Assembly (NCBI GenBank): GCA_026210745.1
Contig: CP110631.1
Coordinates: 1,364,001 to 1,428,000, forward strand
Origin: Exobasidium rhododendri
Taxonomy: Eukaryota > Basidiomycota > Exobasidiomycetes > Exobasidiales > Exobasidiaceae
Direction: 5' to 3'
Length of the DNA stretch: 64,000 nt
The notes under the pieces were generated by a model. It ran no database searches. It worked only from the letters and a program-made list of their open reading frames with translations, and was not told the origin of the DNA. The position numbers were made by a program, and so were the translations under genes. Below are positions 57,501 to 64,000 of this stretch, in pieces (within the stretch, counting starts at the first letter, position 1; the number at the start of each line of letters is the position of its first letter).

Positions 57501-58383
57501 GCCTGGTCGGATTCACAAGCACGCCCACACCGTTGTGTCGCTGAGTCGTCTGATCGATGGCGAAGTGACTGTGAAGCGCGTGCCTCTGTTTGAAACGGCA
57601 GATTGGCAGCAATTCGAACAGGAGATCTTGAGAGGAATCACCACTACAAATCAATTGGCTTCTTCCATTTCTGACAAGACGGAGCACCTGCCCATCTTGG
57701 AGGAGCTATGCAATCAGACGAACGAAAGCTATGCCAACTTCGAAGAGAACGAACAGATCAAGAAGATCGGCTATCTAGACCTGACATTGGTCTTCCACCC
57801 AGGTGTTTCCCTGGAGCATAAAGCACTCGTGGCGGGTGACTATGAGATGCGGGTCGCCTACGACAGCTTTCTCAATCTAATGTATGCCGGCGAGCGGCCT
57901 CCACCGAAGAAATTCTCGGCAGCCAAACGGAGGAAGCTCAGCTTGTCAAACAAGTCTACCGGTGTAGCGGCAGAGAGCAGCCATGAGATGGTGGAAGAGG
58001 ATGCGAATGCAGATGGCGCTGCAGATGGGTATCCCACGACGAAAAGTCACTCCCGGACCGGTTCTCTGGACAATTCTGGTGTACCCCAGAATGACGCCGC
58101 ATCATACAGAAGAGAAGGCAGTGAGCATTCAGGGGACGAAGACGCAGATGAAAACAACGTCGACGAAGACTTTGAAGAAGTACAATCACCCGATGACAGG
58201 TTAGCTCGAAGTAAAGACTTGCACCGTCAGCATCGGGGAGCAGCTCAAGTGAAAGGATTCAGAACATTGGAGTGGATCAAGACCAATGTAGAGGACGGAG
58301 TGGGACACATGAAGAAGACGGCGCAACAAAAGAGAAGTAAGCGAGTCGCAAAGATGGAAAGCGAAGGAGTCAGTCACTTTTAG
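54541..58383 (+). CDS. SMP/C2-domain lipid-transfer protein (Mug190/tricalbin-like)
   Basis: A single exon of 1280 residues. After a Ser-rich N-terminus there is a membrane hairpin (about 141-178, YFVASTVVVVFISRTVHWSI onward). Next comes an SMP-like domain (about 210-475: EWMNLVLGTVWPLITSDYFV, ending in RSVEAVIKDFIAPKSYTVDL). C2 domain A (about 477-590) has NGLSDPFVSVSF and DADRFSADDPLGKV; C2 domain B (about 735-870) has GILAFHIHSIDGLGFEG and NSYVQVVLNDE. A further conserved region and an acidic, basic-tipped tail follow. SMP proteins carry glycerolipids at ER contact sites, and the C2 domains bind partner membranes. The order resembles S. pombe Mug190 more than tricalbins, which have more C2 domains; this is from memory of family architecture. 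Confidence 0.82.
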   Translation: MTSSHTEPSARISSEEEGGAPSSSSTRNSISKLRSRLSSKKHNIASQDHANDTAASSKNGKVPANTNHTSAAPDTTTDTAAGLSSSNHAGTNSMQSHKRHASQGSYIEAQSLAQPTSLPPASKKTPPKPLENPLTVQSSIIVKYFVASTVVVVFISRTVHWSISIVLAAILASVLNEKLKSAALDAEWVKEERFRQVKALLGQQDETAEWMNLVLGTVWPLITSDYFVPFIDLLEDALMQQVPPIVHSCRVEDLDQGTVPLRIQSFTVLDSDAETFTRGTSSGVHQANAGGSLKDPGEDVPIDVGDFVNLEVTFAYRSSGAKHGKTNKGGSTSRQLEKELEDKDDDGLQSDVPVDQIHLLIYMAIGLQKIAAVEIPVWCEVLGITGKMRLRLQMVPSAPFVAHVAFCFVGLPKIEISAKPLGKRMVIDAMNLPIISSYVLRSVEAVIKDFIAPKSYTVDLGALLGSGDGPNNVYSLGVIVLIIHQGIDLPAADTNGLSDPFVSVSFARAGKTLFTTRIITKSRDAIWQEVAVLLVSQDDVRDHEKLRMTAFDADRFSADDPLGKVDVSIDKLIRRAIGQTPEPGQPTLFESRTEELQPMRRGDAPVQGKLKYSVGFYRLARPTNSSSRTAHKQETLRKVADRDEKKHDTLTDLKYQEDEALTEEPQREETMQEKRERKNLMDCATPFDRFIHSIGLPLDDNVLRQRKDRKARVKKLASLMQGEQHATLGPPNRAYPSGILAFHIHSIDGLGFEGTQKSLSNSKRLSQKPRYANDDDVSGDGSASKMPNSYVQVVLNDEAIFRSRTKTLNPRPYINAGSERWVSDFETARIDFTVRDQRLRETDPVIGVAGLKLSEVLTTSSRSTQWYTLTGGLGWGKIRITLIWRSVEVTIPKQLAGWNLGVIEIAKCVVGGIAKASFERREAHMMFETVGGRAETEGVEPFEEYESGEGADAKIGFQWPLKEPVRVTVRQRYPNFLYIHLRSDSRVPGRIHKHAHTVVSLSRLIDGEVTVKRVPLFETADWQQFEQEILRGITTTNQLASSISDKTEHLPILEELCNQTNESYANFEENEQIKKIGYLDLTLVFHPGVSLEHKALVAGDYEMRVAYDSFLNLMYAGERPPPKKFSAAKRRKLSLSNKSTGVAAESSHEMVEEDANADGAADGYPTTKSHSRTGSLDNSGVPQNDAASYRREGSEHSGDEDADENNVDEDFEEVQSPDDRLARSKDLHRQHRGAAQVKGFRTLEWIKTNVEDGVGHMKKTAQQKRSKRVAKMESEGVSHF

Positions 58384-58573
58384 TAGGAATAGGAGCGTCA
58401 AAGGCGGTTGGCAGAGTACTGCTTGTGTATCGCAATTAGATTGCTAGTAATACATCTTTTACGATTCTACGTCTATCTGTGTCTTGCCTATGTCGGCATT
58501 TGGAGAAAAAGAGGGGAGATGCGTCTATCGACCGTACAAGGAAAAGTCTATAATGATATGAATAGTCGGATGC

Positions 58574-60124
58574 CTACTGATGACCGAAACGAAGCGACTC
58601 AAAGGTCTGACATATCGCTTCCCCACTCGTGACTTCTGCTGTATGCCAGAAGGAGTAGGAACGTCGGATGCAGACATAGTGAGAAGCGGCGGCCAGGAGA
58701 ATGAGGACGTGGAAAATCTGATGAGAGGCGCCAAAGTTGTCGAACGTGCCTGGTGAGAATCGCTCTGGCACTCGGGCCATGTACAAAAGAGCCCCGACTA
58801 CATATAAGACACCACCGGTGATGATCCAGTCGACACCCATCGTCCTAGAAACAGCTTCGTACTGAAGGATGAGAAAGAAAAAGCAGAAAGCAGACGTTTT
58901 CATATCAGCAAGTCAAACCAAATCAAATCTCCACAAGCAAAGCGTGTTAGTAAGACTCACCCCGTACATGGCACAGATGTGAGCCACAGGAATGACGGCA
59001 CTCAGGCCCAGGGCGAGAAAGACGTTGGTGCGGATGGAGCGATAGGCGGGTGTGGTGAACTTGCTCGAGACGACAGTGTAGGTAGCTAAGCCGCCCAATG
59101 AAACAATGGAAGCGGAATAGAAGAGTTGTAGGTACGGGTGACAGTAGAAGCCGTAGTGTAGCATTGGAATGAAGCTCCCTACGATCATAGCAACGATGCC
59201 GATGTAATCGAATTTATTGCATGTGTGTGAAAGCTGGAATAAATGCAGATACGTTCTGCATGGCTCAGCATGCGAATGAGTGACAGTCGATCGATCCAAA
59301 ACTCACCTCTCTAGAATGACAGACTACAGCATGGAAGGTGGCACTGAATGTGAGCACGGTCAGGGCACCTACGAGATAGCAAGCAAATCCAATGATGTCT
59401 TGCCAAGTGTTGGGACGCTGATGAGCTACAAGCCAAGGTGTGATTTTGGTGATTGGAGTCGACACGAGGGCATCTATCCCAAGTGGAAGCATACTGGGCA
59501 CCTTTCCGCCAAAAAGAAAATGCGACCAAGATGACTTGAAAGGTGACGCTGGTGCCGGAATGATGGCTTGGGGATAGAAGATGCTATGGTGGGTGAGAGG
59601 ATATAGGAATGAGGGAAGCAGGTCCTTGACGGAGAGAAGATGAAATGCAATTGCTGCCAGAACCAGCAAAGCACCCCAGAAGTGAGTGTGAATGTTGACT
59701 GATGAAGAGGGATAGCGTGGGTAAGGATAAGGACGTCGGTCGTACAGATAGATGCAAGCGATCTATCTCTTACCTGTCTCGTTGTGAATGTAGAGCCACA
59801 AGCTCCACCAGCAGCGCTAAAAAAATTTGGCATGAGCATCGTCCAAGAACAGAGATATTTTGGTGAATCACTCACAGAGACGGTGTTGTGCTCGTAGAAC
59901 ACAGCGTGATCATCTTCCTGGCCATTGGCTCCCTTGGGATGCCCGTTGCGCCTTCTCAATCTAGTCTGCTCTTTTGCGTCTACACTGCCAGTCCTGGCCT
60001 TATTAACTTTGGCATTGATCCCTCCCGGCGCTCTGTACCCACTAATGATCCATTCGTTGTCCACCGCCCAGTCTGGCAAATCATCGAGGGATACAAGATG
60101 AGTACCTCGAGCTTGAGCCTTCAT
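58574..60124 (-). CDS. IZH1: PAQR/adiponectin-receptor-like seven-helix protein (Izh family)
   Basis: Five exons: 60124-59876, 59816-59774 (43 nt), 59698-59307, 59233-58961 and 58861-58574, giving 414 residues. The cytosolic N-terminus DDLPDWAVDNEWIISGYR leads to the small exon WWSLWLYIHNET and VNIHTHFWGALLVLAAIAFH, the conserved entry to TM1. Zinc-coordinating motifs of the family are present: a Ser and His in FSATFHAVVCHSRE, and the His pair in NFGASHQIFHVLILLAAASH. Fungal Izh proteins act in zinc and sterol homeostasis, and the fold is a lipid (ceramide-type) hydrolase. A ~70-residue insertion between TM1 and TM2 (LPSFLYPLTHHSIFYPQAI onward) is longer than usual. Which of Izh1-4 it matches cannot be told. 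Confidence 0.9.
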
Positions 60125-60150
60125 CGTTGTGCTGCATCAACTTTGAGCTC

Positions 60151-60423
60151 ATGAGAAAACTGCCGGCCTCCACCTCGAAGAGGCGTCTCAAGCGCCCGGA
60201 TTGTCTCATTAGTGACTTTTTGGACCCCAAAGTTAAGCTCGTTCGCTGCATCGACGAAGGCCACAGTGTGAATTACACGCGCTGCGCTAGGAAGTATTCG
60301 CACCTCACGTCCTACGCCTGCCTCACACCGACTGGGAAGAGATACATGTTCGTCGACGTTCCTGTACAGCCGGCCAAAGTGATAAATTCAAAGGCTGGAG
60401 ATTGGATGAAGCTTGTGCGATGA
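60151..60423 (+). other. Possible upstream ORF whose stop overlaps the MED16 start
   Basis: Ninety codons are open from the ATG at 60151, basic and Cys-containing (KLPASTSKRRLKRPDCLI), stopping in TGA at 60421-60423 inside the ATGATG of the MED16 start. It lies in the 295-bp divergent spacer. It may be chance. Confidence 0.25.
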
Positions 60424-62963
60424 TGGACGCTGTACTACCTCCAGCGGCTGCCGAGCCGTCTGTGGAGAAGAAAGAGGCACAGTCCATTCTTCTTTCAGCA
60501 GGTCGATTGGAGGCTCAATTGACGTGCAAGCCGGATCACATCACTACATCGTCGACCGACATTGTAGCTTGGAGCATCGAAAATCTGCTGGCAATTGTGG
60601 ACTCGTCGAAAGTAATCAAATTGATCCATCTGTCTTCACCACATCGGACCCAGACGATTGCAATTCAAGAAAAGCCATACTTACTCACCTTCAGCCCTCG
60701 CGGTGATGCGCTTTTTGCCGCATTTCGGAGCAGCAGAACATGCTCTTTGTGGGCCAAAACAGATGCGACACTAAACAGCTGGAGATTAAGTCAGACATGG
60801 ACAGACTGGCAGGGCAGAGTGCTCGACTTTCAATGGCTGGGAGCGCCTCGAAAATGGTCGGCGAGACCAAAATTACACAGAAGAGCTGCTAGAGGTCCTC
60901 AATTCGCTGCGGGAGAGGCACTACGTACAGTGGGAGCAGTGGCAATTTGCGATAGTGGTCAATTAGTTACTTTCCTTGGTAACGTAGCAGAAGTAACGGG
61001 ATGGGTGACTCAGATGAAGAATGTAACAATTCCAGCACACAAGAGGATAGCGACAGCAGCGATCGGATTGGTCCCAGATGAGCCACTGGCTTTGGTGGCA
61101 TTTACCATGCGCTTATCGTCGAAAGCTACGATGCCTGGACCAGGCACAGAAGGAGATGCTTTGGGTATGTTTTTCGAGGACTCAGATGAGATTATGGCTC
61201 TCGACCAACGGCAAGATTTAAACTATCTGGACGATGATCAAGACAAGATCGAAATGGTAGAATTGCGTCTGGACGTGGCAACTTCGGAGGTGTCTTTCAT
61301 ACTTCGCCCTCTCTGGCCTTTGTATTTGTCATCGTACGATAGCCCATCCCTGCCCTTCGCTACGTCTTTGATTCGATTACTTTGGGTCGAGGCAGATGGA
61401 AAATATTCTCAACACACTAGCGGTGCAAAGATGACACTGTTCGGTGCTTTCTACTCCGATAACAGCACCACATTGAGATCATGGGAGATGCAGAGAGAGG
61501 AAGTCGATGGACTCTCCGAGGCATTTACGAAATTGGAAACAGCAAAGACTGATACCGTGGACGAAGGAAGAGAAGATTGGATCGCAAAGAGCACGAATCA
61601 TAAGACCTACAGCGACATTATTGGGAATCACTTTGGACTAGTGCCGGCTCAAGACCGCTTAATCTGCTCGTGGACTCATTGTCCAGGCTCTGAAGCCCTC
61701 TCGAGCGTGACCAGGCCTCAATTGGAATACAGACTGATTGATACAGAAACACTGCAACCTCTCAGTGGTCGAGCAATAAAAAACACACAACAGAACCAGA
61801 CCTGCCTGCCTGTCCTGTCTCCCAATGGAATTCTTGCAGCTCAGATTGCAAATCAGAAAGTCGATATATTCCAGGCGTCCAGTGAGGCCCGTTGGTCCCA
61901 AGATCCTGCTATCCTCTATGCACCCGCTGTGATAGAAGGCTGCAACATCGCTGATCTGGTTCGAGTAGGTCTCAGCGATCTTCCTTCGGTCGTTGCTGCA
62001 GTGAAACTAAAGGAATCGTCTTTCCACGAAAGGCTAAGGATTCTCATGCTCGGCGCGCAAATGAAGCAATCGAAGCAAGCCAACAGAAGTCGATTCGTGT
62101 TGGAATTGGTGGAGTGTTATACCACATTGAGTGGCGCTGACAAGGGTAGTCATTTTGATCACGCTCATCTTTGGACAATGGTATCGTTGCTAGAATGGCT
62201 TTTCTGGCTTCTTGAAACACTAGCAAGGCAAGCATACGTCACCAATGCCACTGCTTTCGTCTCCTCGCCAGATCAAACAGACACAAAGAGCGGTCCGGCA
62301 ATGGAGAACGAGGATGGAGCGAATCTCCTCGCACTTGTGACCCACGAATTCCCGAGGAAATTGATGGCACGATGCATTGCCAAGGCGATCAAGTTTCGCA
62401 ATTGGCTTCACCGGATCAACGTGTCCAAGGACTATGTCAAGGGTATGATGAGGAACGTGCAATTTCGAGACGCACTCCAAACTCTTACTGACACACAACA
62501 GCGTCCGGAAGGTGTACTTTGGAGTTTGGCTGATAATCTACGACTTGCTGAAATGAGGGTGAATGAGGTCTTCATCAAGAGTGCCGTGGATCTCAGTCAA
62601 ATTGGGCGACTGTTTAAAACGTACAAGGGCGGCGAAGGCGAAGAAGGCGGTCAAGAAGAGAAGCCAAAGACAGGTGATAGGTGGTGGGCAGTCCTAGAGT
62701 CAGATGACGGAGTTCGTAGTGGAAAGATGGCAAAGGCTTTCGTCGAGGGGCAATGCATTACGATGGCTCTCTCTCTTTTCAATTCTCCTGCCCAAAAGAG
62801 CAAAGAAGGAGGGGAATCAAGGGACGTCTTCACCAAAGCGAGACTCAATCGGGAGGCCAAGTGCGTCACATGTCTCTCGTGTCAAGGTCAGACACAGCTA
62901 CCTCTTCGTCATGAACACAGGTGTGTTTGTGGGTCAAGTGCATGGTGGAGCATTGGCAATTAA
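60420..62963 (+). CDS. MED16: Mediator tail subunit Med16/Sin4-like
   Basis: A single exon of 847 residues from the first of two adjacent ATGs. The N-terminal half is a divergent WD propeller (TSSTDIVAWSIENLLAIVDS, LLTFSPRGDALFAAFRSSRT, RVLDFQWLG). The middle has LPVLSPNGILAAQIANQKVD. The C-terminal half is helical (LWTMVSLLEWLFWLLETLAR, FPRKLMARCIAKAIKFRNWL). The end carries Cys pairs (CVTCLSCQGQ, then CVCGSSAWW), the small Cys motif expected at a Med16 C-terminus. Med16 belongs to the Mediator tail, which contacts activators. The assignment rests on this overall pattern. APC4 was the main alternative, disfavoured by the Cys-rich end. The extreme C-terminus may be altered by an unseen splice. 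Confidence 0.62.
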   Translation: MMDAVLPPAAAEPSVEKKEAQSILLSAGRLEAQLTCKPDHITTSSTDIVAWSIENLLAIVDSSKVIKLIHLSSPHRTQTIAIQEKPYLLTFSPRGDALFAAFRSSRTCSLWAKTDATLNSWRLSQTWTDWQGRVLDFQWLGAPRKWSARPKLHRRAARGPQFAAGEALRTVGAVAICDSGQLVTFLGNVAEVTGWVTQMKNVTIPAHKRIATAAIGLVPDEPLALVAFTMRLSSKATMPGPGTEGDALGMFFEDSDEIMALDQRQDLNYLDDDQDKIEMVELRLDVATSEVSFILRPLWPLYLSSYDSPSLPFATSLIRLLWVEADGKYSQHTSGAKMTLFGAFYSDNSTTLRSWEMQREEVDGLSEAFTKLETAKTDTVDEGREDWIAKSTNHKTYSDIIGNHFGLVPAQDRLICSWTHCPGSEALSSVTRPQLEYRLIDTETLQPLSGRAIKNTQQNQTCLPVLSPNGILAAQIANQKVDIFQASSEARWSQDPAILYAPAVIEGCNIADLVRVGLSDLPSVVAAVKLKESSFHERLRILMLGAQMKQSKQANRSRFVLELVECYTTLSGADKGSHFDHAHLWTMVSLLEWLFWLLETLARQAYVTNATAFVSSPDQTDTKSGPAMENEDGANLLALVTHEFPRKLMARCIAKAIKFRNWLHRINVSKDYVKGMMRNVQFRDALQTLTDTQQRPEGVLWSLADNLRLAEMRVNEVFIKSAVDLSQIGRLFKTYKGGEGEEGGQEEKPKTGDRWWAVLESDDGVRSGKMAKAFVEGQCITMALSLFNSPAQKSKEGGESRDVFTKARLNREAKCVTCLSCQGQTQLPLRHEHRCVCGSSAWWSIGN

Positions 62964-63118
62964 GGAGACGTTGCGAGGACGAGGGCTTCGAAATTGCATC
63001 ATCATCTGGCAGAGTGACACCATTGTAATTGTAATTGTACTTAATATCTTCCTCACATCATCGCCATCACCATCATCGTCTTGCCTACTATTTCAAATCT
63101 TATTCTTTCACGAAGACG

Positions 63119-63925
63119 CTAGTCAAACTTGGTGCTGGGCGTTTCTCCTTTTGCTGCGGCCAACTCGTCGGCCAGTCTCTGGTACTCTACTTGCTGTTGT
63201 TCCATTTGCTTTTTCATAGCAGCTGTGCAAAAATTCAGAATCGATTTAAGCACCTTCTTCCGATGTATGCACTATAAAAGAGCAGTTTTACTCACCAACA
63301 TCTGAGCTACCTTGTGTGGATGTCACTGCACCCTTCTTGATTTGCTCGAGCTGGGTTTGAGTATCGATGAGTTCACTGACTAGAGAGTATGTTCGAGAGA
63401 GCAACAACGAGCAGAAAAGAGTGAAGCCACAAAGATAACAATTACGTCTGCAGGAAAGGAAAGAGACATGGTAAGAACAGGCACCTCGCTGCGAATGCTG
63501 CATGCATAGACTCTAGCCCGCAACTTACTGTGCGAAGGCTAATTTGAGCAGCAGATCGTTGTGCGCATTGTCCCTGACTCCCAATTGATCCTTGGCAGCC
63601 ATGCGATCATTCATGACGCGGAAAAGACGTTGAGCGGCATCGACAAGTAAGATGGAGACAAAGATGATGGAAATCTTGACACCGTAGAGAATCTTTCCAA
63701 CGATGGGGCTCGTTCCAAAGAATTTGAAGAGCGATCGTCTCCAGGTGAAGGGAAGGGGGACGATTCTGACATTGCCCCGAGTAGAAAAGCGAACAGTCAG
63801 TGAATCCGAGACTGGGACAAGATAGCGCTCCCTAAACCCCTCTGCTTCTTCATCACTCACAAGCCTAAGAGCACCAAAGCCTCAACGGTGAGGAGCATAA
63901 AGGTGAGAGTGTAATGGACAGTCAT
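63119..63925 (-). CDS. YET3: BAP31/Yet-family ER membrane chaperone
   Basis: Four exons: 63925-63861, 63765-63529, 63447-63296 and 63222-63119, giving 185 residues. MTVHYTLTFMLLTVEALVLL forms TM1; IVPLPFTWRRSLFKFF and SPIVGKILYGVKISIIFVSI lead into TM2; NCYLCGFTLFCSLLLSRTYS makes TM3. This is the classic BAP31 N-terminal domain. A cytosolic coiled coil follows (ELIDTQTQLEQIKKG and MEQQQVEYQRLADELAAAKG). These proteins help export or quality-control membrane cargo in the ER. The tail ends STKFD, with no canonical dilysine signal. Which Yet paralogue it matches is not determined. The start lies 75 bases from the window end, so its promoter is mostly outside. Confidence 0.9.
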
Positions 63926-64000
63926 TGTGAGAAATGATCGTATGGGGAGCTGTAGTGATGCTTGCTGGGCTCTCTAAAGGGGGGTGGGGTGTTAGTCGTC

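Noticed and set aside
60420-62963. APC4 as identity of this WD-propeller protein
   Set aside because: It was attractive beside APC1, but the C-terminal Cys pairs and the SPNG segment fit Med16 better; kept only as an alternative.
1-64000. Transposons, CRISPR arrays, rRNA or a secondary-metabolite cluster
   Set aside because: No terminal repeats, transposase or reverse-transcriptase motifs, spaced repeats, rRNA sequence or biosynthetic enzymes were seen; the genes are housekeeping.

Overview
The window is nuclear DNA of a fungus. Genes are densely packed on both strands. Introns are short (mostly 60-120 nt), with GTGAGT/GTAAGT donors and CAG/TAG acceptors, and many coding exons are very long. 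The gene content (a Zn2Cys6 regulator, a Cla4-type PAK kinase, CCC1, FGAM synthase ADE6, APC1, a Cut12-like protein, a Mug190-like SMP/C2 protein) fits a basidiomycete. Long low-intron genes beside a few intron-rich ones suggest Ustilaginomycotina, but that placement is an inference. I saw no transposon, CRISPR array, rRNA or convincing tRNA.

Layout. 1-12 kb: the 3' part of an MRC1/claspin gene; RPB11 (minus); a Cut12-like coiled-coil protein with KEN box, D-box and PP1-docking motifs; CLA4 (4 exons); CCC1 (minus). 12-24 kb: importin-beta KAP95; a 14-exon gene on the minus strand for a USP25/28-like protein that appears to lack the catalytic Cys and His; a divergent S9 peptidase gene with a complete PIG-H (Gpi15) protein inserted in frame in its hydrolase domain; SRP9. 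24-36 kb: an intronless Zn2Cys6 regulator, APC1, and eIF5A, whose first coding exon is only the ATG.

36-48 kb: a CBF1-like bHLH gene with CACGTG sites in its promoter and first intron, EF1B-gamma, NCS2/CTU2, a Kelch membrane protein, the mitochondrial ATPase inhibitor INH1, and MPC1, whose conserved Ser-Thr pair is supplied by a 6-nt microexon. 48-64 kb: ADE6, DIM1, a Mug190-like lipid-transfer protein, a PAQR/Izh receptor, a MED16-like Mediator subunit and a BAP31/Yet3-like ER protein.

Most genes are unrelated housekeeping functions in alternating orientation, so neighbouring pairs share divergent promoters (RPB11/Cut12-like, CCC1/KAP95, USP-like/peptidase, SRP9/regulator, eIF5A/CBF1-like, Kelch/INH1, MPC1/ADE6, DIM1/Mug190-like, PAQR/MED16). 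The most unusual object is the peptidase::PIG-H chimera. It places the first-step GPI-anchor GlcNAc-transferase subunit inside a surface loop of a serine peptidase, in one open frame across both junctions and flanked by a 12-bp near-direct repeat. All exon structures were worked out by eye from splice signals, frame continuity and recalled family conservation; no alignment or transcript was available.
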